DNA of 64,000 nucleotides from the NCBI GenBank assembly GCA_036426205.1, contig WSYH01000837.1:1-64000 (forward strand), read 5' to 3'. The stretch comes from Ascaphus truei (Eukaryota; Chordata; Amphibia; Anura; Ascaphidae). Of the stretch, positions 45,301 to 53,141 are shown piece after piece; the stretch's first letter is position 1; each line of letters opens with the position of its first letter. A model generated the notes under the pieces. That model ran no database searches. It saw only the letters and a list, made by a program, of their open reading frames with translations, and had not been told where the DNA came from. Position numbers and translations under genes: made by a program.

Positions 45301-48300
45301 CACGCACACTCTCTGTCACGCACACTCTCTGTCACGCACACTCTCTGTCACGCACGCTCTCTGTCAGCACACTCTATGTCACGCACACTCTCTGTCACGC
45401 ACACTCTCTGTCACGCACACTCTCAGTCACACGCACATATGAGGAATTCACACTTAGTGCAAATAGCTAATACAGGGGATGTGTGCCGAGCACGCGCATT
45501 ATAAGTCAAATTTATTTGCGTTTTGTCAATGAAATTGTATTTTGATTTTTAATTAAAACATCACCAACACCAACACAAATACAATTTCTGTGACAAAAGT
45601 CAAAGAAGTTTCACTTACTATGCGCGTGCACAGCACACACAGCTTTTTTTTTATAACGGAAAGGTATACAGGGATATACCAAATAATAAACATTGGAAGG
45701 ATGTTTGCCAATATTTGAAGTCGGGAATTAATTTATTTTTCCCCGTATGTAATCATTAGATGATACTTCGCTGTTTTTTTGTTTTTGTTTTGCCTTCCTC
45801 TGGATCTAGTACAAATATAGGATAAAGTATCTGTCGTTTAAATTTAGCATAGGTTGAACTTTACGGGCGTATGTCTTTTTCTCAACCTCATCTACTATGT
45901 AACTATGTAAATGTATACAAAGACACATACTTATCCACTAAATATATGTTGCTCCGAAAGAAAGACTAAGTTAAATTAAATTCTGGGGAGGAAAAAAGGG
46001 CAAGAGAGAAGGAAGGCAAAATAGGAGAAACATAGGATTTAATAAAGGGGCAACGTTTTGGGCGGTGAATTCCCTTCTTCAAGCCCATTGCCACGGGTAA
46101 AGCACAACTATGGTACTTCCCTGCTCCTGTGCCACAAAGCTCCCATCATCTGTAGTGAAATGAATGTCTAAAAATGAATGCTGAAGGTCGCTCGCAGACC
46201 CAGCAGTGATAAAGACAGCTTTTGGAGGGTTGTTACTCTATCTATATGTAGCCCCCCATTCCCCGTGTCTAAGGGAACTACGCGTGATGAGGACCTGTTT
46301 AGCGTACAGGAGGCCTAGTCCTCCGCTACTGGGAGCCTGGGGTGATCGCGTTCTCTCTGGATACAGCGCCTCCACCTGGGAGGGATCCTAGCGCAGCAGG
46401 ATAACCCCTCACAGGAACCAATTCAATCAGTAAATAAGTATACACACACTGGCATAACTGACTTATCTTTACTGACACACATATAACTCTACAATACAAT
46501 AATGGTACAAAGCCTCACAATACAATACCCACAACACAGTAACACCTAGTGGAACCCCCAAAGTACTGAAGGTGCCCAGGGCACCTTACCACCCCGGTGT
46601 CCAAAGTCAAGCCCACCCAAAGTGTGTGGAGTAGTGCTACCCCTTGTGTGTGGCCGTTGGTGCATGTAGGGTACCTTCCTGGTCTTGGGCCAGACCAGAC
46701 CGCTTTGGATGGTGGATCCGCAGAACCGCAACGTGGTCCCACGATGCAGTCTACTGGATCCTCGCTCTCCTGGGAGCTTCAGCTGGAGTGTGTCCCTTAA
46801 TGTTTATGGTAATGTGCCTGTGGTCTGGTCCCAGGTCGCGCACACCGCGTGGCGTCCGTCACCGGTTCACTAACACTAGGCAGCTATTGGGGAAGCGTCC
46901 ATATCTATGGGCTTTTCCTGCAGCAACCACCTGCACTGGGAGAGCCTGCAGGACATGCTGAGCGCCACACTTGGAAGACACAAATACTGACACACACAGT
47001 GATACACACTGACTGACACACACAGTGATATATACACAGTAACGCACACACTGATTGACTGGCGCACACGCACACACTGACTGGCGCGCGCGCATACACA
47101 AGGAATTCACAGGTACTATAAATATAGAAGTGCAAATAGCTAAAACGCGTTGTAAGTCAAACCTCTTTGCGTTTTTTGGCGCTGAAATTGTATTTTGATT
47201 TTTAATTAAAAACATCACCTTCATAAATACAATTTCTATGACAAAAGACAAAGAAGTTTCACTTAAAATGCGCGTGCTCGAGACACACACCCTTTTTTTT
47301 AATTTTTTTTTTAGTTTGGTAAGATGCAAGTGTCCATACTGTAGGTCAATGTTTCCCAACTAGGGTTCCGCGGCACACTGGGGTTGTATGGGTGCCTGAG
47401 CACTGTGGCTAGGGGTGCCCTGAGAATTTTTTGGGAAAACCACTGCTGTACTCCCTGTCCTAACATGTAGGTTGTGTCTCTGCCTTGGCAGGTTTGCCTA
47501 CAAAGATGAGTATGAGAAGTTCAAGCTGTACCTCACTATGATCCTCATGGTGCTCTCCTTTATCTGCCGCTTTCTATTGAACTCCAGGTGAGTAGATCCC
47601 ATTTGGGCAGACTTCATACTCCGGGCCAGATGTGTTAAAAAAACAGTCACATTTCTTTTTCAGGGTGGCAGATGCTGTGTTCAACTTCCTCCTGGTGTGG
47701 TATTACTGTACCCTTACTATACGTGAAAGCATATTAATCAACAACGGATCCAGGTTAGAGCAGCTTTTCATTGCTTGCTTTCCCCTCTTTTTTTCTATTC
47801 GCAGCGAATGAGCAAAACACACACACAGGCTCAGAATCAACATTTAGTTTGCAGTGTGAAGATCTAGAATATTTCAGGATGCGTTTACAGTAAGTAGTCT
47901 CTGTGCAGATCAAAGCTCGGAGGCACAGCAACGCAGCTAGGTTAGCACACACGTACTTCTCAGTTCTACCTATAAATACACCAGGGGCACGAGCTTCTTA
48001 CCCATCACATCAAGTAATGCCTATGATTTACTTTTCGTGCTGGCTGCAATGCTACACTTCGGTGAAGTACTGTAGGTTAGCTGGATTAAAAACTGGCATG
48101 GCATCACTGATACGAGTATGAGGCAGAGCATTGGGCTACGCTTCTAGTGATGGCGAGGTCAGGCTGCGGTCGCTGGAAAAATCAAATTGAGATGACTTCC
48201 AGCGATCACGACCAAGCCGTCGCTCCGTCACGTCGCGCTTACTATAAGCGCATTTGTTTTGATGTGAGGTTGCGTCGCTCTCGCCGGCACTATAAGCGCA

Positions 48301-51300
48301 GCCTTACATATAGGAGGGTATTTTTGGTTCATCAACAAGAAAACGATCATCAAGACATAAGTCAGTGGACACAAAGTATAGTATGACAAAGAAAGGGGAT
48401 ACAAAAGTAAGCTTCTGGTACTTTGTTTTTACATTGTGTCAAATGGCTTTGCTGATTAATAGAACATCTCCATCAATTAATAAATGCTAGTCCTTATTAG
48501 TTAAAAACAGATTATGCTGATGAACAAAGGGGCATCCTAAAGTAATGTAATTGTTTTAGAAATGTAAGCTATGATCAGTGCTCGGTGGTAGTTAAACTGA
48601 ACTTTACGGTTATACGACAGCTATTACAGTGCACTGTCCACACTTCAGGATGATTGAAATTGTTGCTAGTACTGTATGGGCTAATATGGGTAATAATAGA
48701 GGTAGGCAGACAAAGACACTGATTTTGTGATGGTTTTGCATTCTGTTGCTTTCACCACCTATACTGATATATACACTTTCTCCATCGCTCTAATATTACC
48801 TCTTACTTTATGCTGCCAGTATTTGCCTCCTCTAAGGCCTCTTCTCTCTGAGCCTATCCACCCTCTTACCCTCTCTGACTCTGGTCCTATTATTTACCTA
48901 ATCAACTAGAAGAAGTGCCCCTTCTGACCATGAACAAATATAATCTGACTCTGCTTTTCCCTATTCTCCTTCAACTCTGACCCTGGTTCATCTGACTCTT
49001 TCTCTCCTTGATGCTTCTTAATATCATGAATGTTTTTTGCAAGCTGTCTGACCCGTTCCATTTCTCACTGGTCTTGACATGCCGAGGTCAGTATAATTCT
49101 GCATGAAACCGGTATATGTATGATTTGATGCTGCTCTTCTGTATTTTTTCAGAATTAAAGGCTGGTGGGTCCTGAACCACTACGTATCCACCTTCCTCTC
49201 AGGAGTTATGCTGACCTGGTCAGTCCACCTGCATAATGGCTGTTTTTTCATGCTCCCTTTTTTTTAATTTTTTTTTTTAAGATTGGGGTTTTATTTTTAT
49301 TAACCCTGCATGTCACCTCCAGCAGTGACAGGGCTAACAACCGTGTCATAGGCTGCTATACGAGAGTTGGGGTGTCTCGTGTCTTTTGTGCTAGGGCGTC
49401 ATACAGCATGAATAGTGCGCCAGAACATTTCCATGTAAATTACGGAGTTTAAGAAGTCCTGATGTAATCCTAAGGCTACAGCCCGCTGTCTGCCCTGCAC
49501 ACGCGTCTGCCAGGTTGGCGGCGCATGCAGCTCTGATCCTCGCTCTGCAGGGGAAAGAAGTGGGGGCGGCCATGACATCACCCGGCAGGTTCGCCCTCAT
49601 TGGCTGAACCGCCAGGGTGTGTGGCCACCGCACTCGTCACCAGTATTGAGCTCAATTTTCCTGTCTTTCGGAAAAAATGGCCGCCCGGCGCCTCTTGAGC
49701 CCTTGTAGTGCCACAGCGGGGATCTGGCCTAAATCACTTGAGGTGATGTACCTAGTCGCCTTAAGCTTTTCTAGTCTGGCTCTACTCCGTTGTAATTATG
49801 TGTTGTGTTTTCCAGGCCAGATGGGTTAATGTACCAGATGTTCCGAAACCAATTTCTTTCCTTCTCTATGTACCAAAGTAAGTAATTTACACACTGGCAT
49901 TGAAGACAGTGTTCCAGTCCTGACTACAGTTTACATACAGCATTGTCTTCATATCTTTCTGTTTGTGTTATATCTCTCCTGTAGGTTTTGTCCAGTTCCT
50001 TCAATATTACTACCAGAGTGGCTGCCTGTATAGACTGAGAGCTCTTGGGGAAAGACACAACATGGATTTAACAGTGGGTGAGTAGAAGAACATTCTGTTT
50101 CAGCATTATAAACCATTTCTGTGAGATTATCAATTCAGAATGCTCCACTCCACAAGGCTCCTGGACCTAATTACTGTGTCACTAGAAAGGTGACACTCCA
50201 GAACTTTGACATACAACATTCTAATTGACCGACACCGACACTGAACCTGTCACCTTTACTCAAGTCATGGGAAATCTTAGAACGTACCCTTAGTACACCA
50301 CTTACTGGAGGTGGCGGCTTTCATTTCATTTTCAGACATGCAAAGAAGAGATTTGTGATGTGGCTTCATGGACTAGACTCCCAACAGGTGGTAGAGGCTA
50401 ATACATTAAGGGAATACTTCTTGGAATAGTCATGAGGCTAACCTAAATATAAAATAAACCGCAGAATCTAATATGGTCTGAGATTTTAAAGTGGATAGAT
50501 AAAAAACCACTTGGCCCACCTAGTTTGTCCTGACATCAGTTTCTTTCTCTTTAATCTGTACGTACCTAATTAAGTTCATGAGGATCTCAAGTGGTTGGCC
50601 ATTAGAGTATCACATTCTGCAAAAGAATATAGTGCCTGATTTATAGTTTAGATGGAGTTGCAAAATTAGTGTCAGCATGGATAACTATGCACCATCGCTT
50701 TTTCTGAAAGAAGACTCCGATTTGAGTTGGGCACAACAGTCGTAAACAAATGGTCTTAAATGATTATAAGGAGGTCTTGGATTACCACCATTGCCTATGC
50801 ATAATATTTATGTCTACTTAATGTTGGTGCTTAATTGCACCAACACACCTTTTAAACTTCACTTTGGGGACTGACCTCTGTCTCCGACAACCGAGCTTAG
50901 CTGATGGAAGCTCTGCAGCCAGTAGCTTAATCATTGGAGGGATAGCTGTTGCATGGTGATGAAAGGTGTTTAGCATGCCTGATCAGAAGAGATGCTGCCT
51001 AATACATTAACTCTAGCCCTTTCAATTCCTTCCTTTCTCCGGGGTTTGGGTCTATTCTCAAGAATATCAGGCATTGCCAGGTAATGTCTGTGTATCAGTA
51101 AAGCGCAATTACAGCCACGGCACGAGCAAATGTATGATGCAAATGCTGGATTTCCATAGAGTAGTCTGATTAGATCTTGGTCCTTTTTTTTAGTTGCATA
51201 ATTAAGAAGGGTTCTTAAATTAAGGACAGTCGTTAAGCCAACACTAAATTGGACGCAAATATAAATCAGGTGCAATTTAAAGCGAACGCCCACTTTGAGG

Positions 51301-53141
51301 TTTCTATTGAAAAAATTAGGCCTAGATGCACCCCCCCTGTGTCAAATCACATTCGGGTAGCAAGCCTCGCGCAACAGTGTTTTGCACCTATTCTTGGTCA
51401 ACTCTGTATCAGGTTCTTTTTTTTTTTACACGGTGCACAACTTCTAACATCTGTACAGCAAGTTTGCACAATGACTCCACTGTTAGCCAACTTTAAATCG
51501 GCCATATAGTTTCAATCACATATTTTGTAATTTATTGTATTTATTTATATATTTAATAGAAACCCTTAGGCAAATGCTTCTTCAGATGACTGGCAATTTG
51601 TTTCTAGATAAACGGCTCTGGCGATCATATATTGTTAGAATTACACACACAGACATGAGTAGCAAATATGTATGGGTTATGTGAGCATATTTCTAATATT
51701 AACAAGATGAGCCTAAGCAACCTATCAATGGACTGTCACAATCCTATAGCACTTTCTGCACCCTGCCATGATGATAGTGTATAATATAGACGTGTGTACC
51801 TCTTATGACACCTGTGTCTTTGCAGAGGGGTTTCAGTCCTGGATGTGGCGGGGTATGACCTTCCTTCTGCCATTCCTCTTCTTTGGTCAGGTAATGAAAG
51901 CCTTGCACTAAACTGCTGTTATCCTTCACACACACTATATTTAGGTATTATTTTTTTTAATTTTACCTTTGCTTAATTTTCTAATTGTATTTCTTCACCC
52001 TGGTGCTGTCAATGTGAAATCCCCCCAGCAGTTTCATATTGCAAAGAATAGTTAAAGCAGGAACATTTTTGCAAGGTCTCTCTCCATTACCCCACCAGTG
52101 ATTCTCTAAAATCTGCTTGAGATGGCGGGTCCTTAAATGTTTACAAGTTTGTATTGTCTTTCAGTTCTGGCAGCTGTACAATGCCATCACACTCTTCCAG
52201 CTGGCCAGACATGCAGAGTGCAAAGAATGGCAGGTAAGTGGCAGACACACTTTGCCATACCCTACAGTATATCTCACCAGTGTTTTGGCATGTCTGCTTC
52301 CCCGGGTGTCTTGGTGAACCTCATTCCTGACCTGGTTACAGCAGCTCAGCACTATGATTCCTTTTCTTCATGTTACATTTGTCTCAAGCGCTTGTTCCAA
52401 TTGTTATATTATGTCACGTGTATTACTGCTGTGAAGCGCTATGTACATAGATGATGCTATATAAATAAAGTTATACATACATTATAGAGAGTGGCTACAG
52501 GCTACAACCATTTGACCCAGCTAATGTTCTAAAGCCCTTCACTCAGATTGAAAATAGAATATATAGGAACTTTTGATTTTGTCTAGAATTTCCATGTATC
52601 TTGCCCAAGTATTTTATTGACCCCCCCCTCTACTCCTCTGTATTACCACTGCTTTAGAGAGACTGTTCCATGTATCCACTACCCTATTTCTCAACTATCC
52701 TCCAGCTGATGATCGTGAATCATTCATTAATTTCTAGTGAAAAGAAATGTCATGTGTCATATCAAACCTTCTAGAATTTTGTAGCAGTGATGGCGTTAAT
52801 CACAATATGAACTATCCGTGTATGTTGAGCCACGTGTTAGGAGAATCATTACCATGTAGATAGTGCTGTGGAGTATACTTTTCGTGTGTCACCTTCATTT
52901 TAATATTTAACATATGCCCATAATACTTCCGTTTAGCTTTGGCCAGTTCCCTCATTCTTAACACATGCCCTATAAGATCTCCCATCTGTATTGGTCTCAA
53001 ACTCAGTAGCATTGATGTTCTTTGCAGGTGATAATGTGTGGCATCCCATTCCTCGTTCATTTCTTGGGCAACTTCTTCACCACTTTGCGTGTCGTCCACC
53101 AGAAGTTTCATAAGCAAAATGAGGTGCAGAAGGATAAATGA
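27289..53141 (+). CDS. TMEM120A: Transmembrane protein 120A (TMPIT/TACAN)
   Basis: Complete gene. Coding exons: 27289-27360, 34745-34863, 35864-35980, 36852-36911, 47492-47587, 47664-47753, 49153-49218, 49816-49877, 49985-50077, 51826-51890, 52165-52233, 53028-53141. All have AG/GT borders and matching phases; they join to 1023 nt (340 aa plus TGA), close to the roughly 343 aa I recall for human TMEM120A. The start is in a good context (GCCGCCATGA). The N-terminal ~100 residues are a charged coiled coil; six hydrophobic helices follow from about residue 125. Diagnostic blocks: [107 protein letters not shown]. The TWPDG-LMY and SMYQSF wording favours paralogue A over B. The family is a nuclear-envelope/ER protein with an ELOVL-like fold that binds coenzyme A; an ion-channel role is disputed. 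Confidence 0.96.
27563..27717. repeat. 31-bp minisatellite in TMEM120A intron 1
   Basis: CTCACCTGTCTCCGTATTGC starts at 27563, 27594, 27625, 27656 and 27687, an exact 31-bp period with five units. It starts about 200 bp after exon 1. Confidence 0.92.
28005..28040 (+). repeat. GAAACG-core motif in TMEM120A intron 1
   Basis: TTAAGAAGCTCGAAACGC resembles the cores of the fold-back elements at 9478 and 18745 with a minimal hairpin. No inverted arms were seen. Confidence 0.4.
28339..29190. other. Intron 1 sequence, no gene recognised
   Basis: Contains a 136-codon open frame (28339-28749) with no recognised motif. It lacks splice signals tied to TMEM120A, so I treat it as intronic. Confidence 0.4.
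29350..29700 (+). pseudogene. RTE-type LINE reverse transcriptase C-terminal fragment
   Basis: Plus-strand frames read [20 protein letters not shown], then [20 protein letters not shown] and [14 protein letters not shown]. These blocks match the RT C terminus of RTE/BovB-class LINEs (EINRRIKMGW... PVxTYGxETWTL). Frames change between them. The fragment stops inside the codon row after ETWTL, where L2 sequence starts. Confidence 0.8.
29701..31857 (+). pseudogene. L2-type LINE, 5'-truncated ORF2
   Basis: A 474-codon frame ending at TAA 31075-31077 encodes most of the [62 protein letters not shown] (catalytic YADD), and [20 protein letters not shown]. Homology continues in the same frame after the stop ([20 protein letters not shown]), so the TAA is a nonsense change in this copy. 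The upstream endonuclease is missing. The tail has GATTGTAAGCTCCTCGGAGC and GCGCTATATAAATAAA. It lies in TMEM120A intron 1. Confidence 0.9.
32320..32400. repeat. Unclassified dispersed repeat, copy 2
   Basis: GGCACTCCAATTGACCCAAA and TTTTGAGCTTGCTAAG are homologous to 4205-4280. Confidence 0.5.
32829..33228 (-). mobile_element. Solo LTR of the gypsy B-like family
   Basis: 400 bp from TGTAACGGGTACTCGCC to CGATCCTCACA, colinear with the LTR at 13332 but diverged. Flanks AGTAC and GGTAT match at three of five bases, compatible with an old target duplication. Confidence 0.75.
33350..33500 (-). mobile_element. L2/SINE-type 3' tail, antisense
   Basis: Poly-T, then TAAAGCGCCAATATATTC, CCTGCCCTGCTCACGAG and CTTACAATCTAGAGG. 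The complement has the ATTGTAAG...GAGCAGGGC order of L2-type 3' ends. Confidence 0.55.
34745..34863 (+). CDS. TMEM120A: TMEM120A exon 2
   Basis: Acceptor GGCAG, donor GTAGGT. Encodes [20 protein letters not shown] and the SITRQKKK block of the coiled coil. Ends after two bases of a Lys codon. Confidence 0.93.
34945..35485. repeat. Large fold-back element in TMEM120A intron 2
   Basis: The outer termini CCATATTTAGTAATCGATGC and GCATAGCACCATTTGG plus TAAATATGG are inverted. Internal blocks (GGTCTGATAAGTGCAAGGTT and AACCTGCACTTATCAGACC; ACTGCCTAGA and TCTAGGCAGTG) also pair, so almost the whole 540 bp can fold on itself. Confidence 0.75.
35864..35980 (+). CDS. TMEM120A: TMEM120A exon 3
   Basis: Acceptor TGCACAG, donor GTAAGG. 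Encodes the second part of the coiled coil and ends in [13 protein letters not shown]. Confidence 0.93.
36327..36361. repeat. (AAT)n microsatellite, SINE tail
   Basis: About eleven AAT repeats forming the 3' tail of the antisense SINE. Confidence 0.85.
36327..36600 (-). mobile_element. tRNA-derived SINE with CORE-like centre
   Basis: On the minus strand it starts with an A-box-like TGGCTCAGTGAGT, then a B-box-like GGTTCAATTCCC, which form a pol III promoter. Next come GTGACCTTGGGCAAGTCACT (the conserved stretch also found in MIR-type SINEs), ATTGTAAGCTCCACGGGGC, and AGCGCTATACAAG ending in (TTA)n at 36327-36361. The last blocks parallel the L2 LINE tail at 31672-31857. Confidence 0.82.
36852..36911 (+). 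CDS. TMEM120A: TMEM120A exon 4
   Basis: Acceptor TTTCTTTCAG, donor GTAATG. Encodes [19 protein letters not shown]. Followed by the longest intron after intron 1 (10.6 kb), filled with LINE and satellite sequence. Confidence 0.93.
   Translation: MVSESSIGECERDPSEQAG
37000..37890. other. TMEM120A intron 4, no feature seen
   Basis: No recognised repeat or frame in this stretch downstream of exon 4. Confidence 0.4.
37893..37932. repeat. (TA)n(GT)n microsatellite
   Basis: ATATATATATATAGTGTGTG and further GT repeats. Confidence 0.9.
39097..39363. mobile_element. Harbinger-like MITE 1
   Basis: Termini GGTTTAGTGCATGCGACCG and CGTGTGCATTATGGCCGAGG are imperfect inverted repeats. They are flanked by TTA and TAA, consistent with the 3-bp TWA target of PIF/Harbinger transposons. 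Confidence 0.5.
39400..39695. mobile_element. Harbinger-like MITE 2
   Basis: Inverted repeats GGCCAGGGCCATGGTTAAAA and its near complement at 39663-39695, flanked by TTA on both sides (39397-39399 and 39696-39698). It also has an internal hairpin (GACGCTCATG...CATGAGCGTC). Confidence 0.72.
40798..42296. repeat. Tandem duplicate of 39226-40797 with dense indels (likely assembly artefact)
   Basis: 40798-42138 repeats 39226-40640 but is about 75 bp shorter through scattered one- to few-base deletions. 42140-42296 then repeats 40641-40797 without visible differences. A single N sits at the join (42139). Joining 40797 directly to 42297 gives an uninterrupted CR1 reading ([11 protein letters not shown]), so the duplicate is most simply gap-fill that failed to overlap. 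Confidence 0.88.
42139..42139. other. Assembly gap marker (single N)
   Basis: The only ambiguous base in the window, at the boundary between indel-rich and clean copies of the same sequence. Confidence 0.95.
43040..43175. repeat. GC-rich tandem duplication
   Basis: GCGGCGGCGGCGATAGCCGC followed by CGGCGCC(G/A)CTCCTAA occurs at about 43045 and 43134, a period of about 89 bp. Confidence 0.75.
43176..43958. other. CpG-rich stretch upstream of the thioesterase-like fragment
   Basis: Repeated CCGCGGGGC and CGCATGCGC wording, GC-rich, with long chance frames on both strands. No domain recognised. It could be a promoter CpG island belonging to the exon fragment downstream. Confidence 0.4.
43959..44281 (+). 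pseudogene. Acyl-CoA thioesterase / BAAT family N-terminal exon fragment
   Basis: From ATG 43959 the sequence encodes [20 protein letters not shown]. After a frameshift near 44020 it reads [45 protein letters not shown] and [11 protein letters not shown], and in a third frame [19 protein letters not shown]. This follows the N-terminal domain of cytosolic/peroxisomal acyl-CoA thioesterases and bile acid-CoA:amino acid N-acyltransferase (GRCxWDEP, GxAPxQxVT, ELDLxxxPxLGGSFxGxEPMGLLWxL, RDVxTP). About eight residues expected after QEVT are missing. The hydrolase domain is absent, as the 16-bp array starts at once. It may be a pseudogene, or a true first exon from elsewhere joined here by misassembly. 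Confidence 0.78.
44282..45432. repeat. CACGCACGCTCTCTGT satellite array (about 16 bp unit)
   Basis: After an initial CACA-rich part, a 16-bp unit repeats dozens of times with many one-base indels. The right end shifts to CACGCACACTCTCTGT. The 16-bp period is not a multiple of three, so all three plus frames read a similar periodic peptide, explaining the 380-430 codon open frames without selection. Confidence 0.93.
45440..45645. mobile_element. Short inverted-repeat element, copy 1
   Basis: GCACGCGCATTATAAGTCAA and the inverse at 45615-45632 (TTTCACTTACTATGCGCGTG) form termini around AAATTGTATTTTGATTTTTA. GAGGAATTCACACTTAGTGC lies just left. The whole unit is repeated at 47097-47290. Confidence 0.7.
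45740..45915 (+). mobile_element. CR1-type LINE 3' end fragment
   Basis: CTTCCTCTGGATC, AGCATAGGTTGAACTT, TCAACCTCATCTACTATG, then TATGTAACTATGTAAA. Homologous to 8480-8665. Confidence 0.7.
46045..46090 (-). repeat. GAAACG-core-like motif
   Basis: On the minus strand CTTGAAGAAGGG, then CCC and AAAACGTTG, and a downstream TTTATTAAATC. Same arrangement as the fold-back cores, with GAAA changed to AAAA. Confidence 0.4.
46200..46970. repeat. Unclassified repeat-like DNA in intron 4
   Basis: No recognisable protein in any frame; some wording (CACACACTGGCATAAC, ACAATACAATA) is typical of interspersed repeats, but no borders are clear. Confidence 0.35.
46975..47098. repeat. (CA)-rich short tandem repeat
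   Basis: Alternating CACACA, CTGACTGAC and GCGCGCG blocks directly before the second inverted-repeat element. Confidence 0.7.
47097..47290. mobile_element. Short inverted-repeat element, copy 2
   Basis: AAGGAATTCACAG, GCAAATAGCTAAA, CGCGTTGTAAGTCAAA and the inverse terminal TTTCACTTAAAATGCGCGTG. Homologous to 45440-45645, including the adjacent CA-rich array. Confidence 0.7.
47492..47587 (+). CDS. TMEM120A: TMEM120A exon 5
   Basis: Acceptor CTTGGCAG, donor GTGAGT. Encodes [20 protein letters not shown] and the first transmembrane helix through CRFLLNS. Confidence 0.93.
47664..47753 (+). CDS. TMEM120A: TMEM120A exon 6
   Basis: Acceptor TTTTTCAG, donor GTTAGA. Encodes [20 protein letters not shown] and ESILINNGS. 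The intron before it is only 76 bp. Confidence 0.93.
48133..48303. mobile_element. Harbinger-like MITE 3
   Basis: Inverted termini GGCTACGCTTCTAGTGATGG and GGCTGCGCTTATAGTGCCGG (complement of the right end). The right flank is TTA and the left TTG, so the TWA duplication may be mutated on one side. Confidence 0.6.
48310..49140. other. TMEM120A intron 6, no feature seen
   Basis: AT-rich; no frame or repeat recognised. Confidence 0.4.
49153..49218 (+). CDS. TMEM120A: TMEM120A exon 7
   Basis: Acceptor TATTTTTTCAG, donor GTCAGT. Encodes [20 protein letters not shown]; the GWW and H residues lie in the region that contacts coenzyme A in published TMEM120A structures. Confidence 0.93.
49816..49877 (+). 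CDS. TMEM120A: TMEM120A exon 8
   Basis: Acceptor GTTTTCCAG, donor GTAAGT. Encodes [20 protein letters not shown]. Confidence 0.93.
49985..50077 (+). CDS. TMEM120A: TMEM120A exon 9
   Basis: Acceptor TCCTGTAG, donor GTGAGT. Encodes [20 protein letters not shown] and [10 protein letters not shown]. Confidence 0.93.
50080..51820. other. TMEM120A intron 9, no gene seen
   Basis: Apart from homopolymer runs nothing was recognised. From about 50299 on it is repeated, with indels, from 58266. Confidence 0.5.
51826..51890 (+). CDS. TMEM120A: TMEM120A exon 10
   Basis: Acceptor TCTTTGCAG, donor GTAATG. Encodes [20 protein letters not shown] and a final Gln where I recall His in human. A degraded copy lies at 59812-59875. 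Confidence 0.93.
52165..52233 (+). CDS. TMEM120A: TMEM120A exon 11
   Basis: Acceptor CTTTCAG, donor GTAAGT. Encodes [20 protein letters not shown] and EWQ, phase 0 at both ends. Confidence 0.93.
52375..52470 (+). mobile_element. L2 LINE 3' tail fragment in intron 11
   Basis: TGTATTACTGCTGTGAAGCG, CTATGTACATAGATG and GCTATATAAATAAAG match the L2 ends at 18700 and 31830. Confidence 0.75.
53028..53141 (+). CDS. TMEM120A: TMEM120A exon 12 (terminal)
   Basis: Acceptor TTTGCAG. Encodes [20 protein letters not shown] and [10 protein letters not shown], then a Lys-rich tail to TGA 53139-53141. Confidence 0.93.
   Translation: MIMCGIPFLVHFLGNFFTTLRVVHQKFHKQNEVQKDK

Noticed and set aside
43938..45504. 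Long plus-strand open frames (385-428 codons) over the 16-bp array
   Set aside because: All three frames are open because the unit is 16 bp; the peptides are periodic Ser/Arg/His/Leu strings. Only the first ~100 codons of one frame carry real homology (thioesterase-like).
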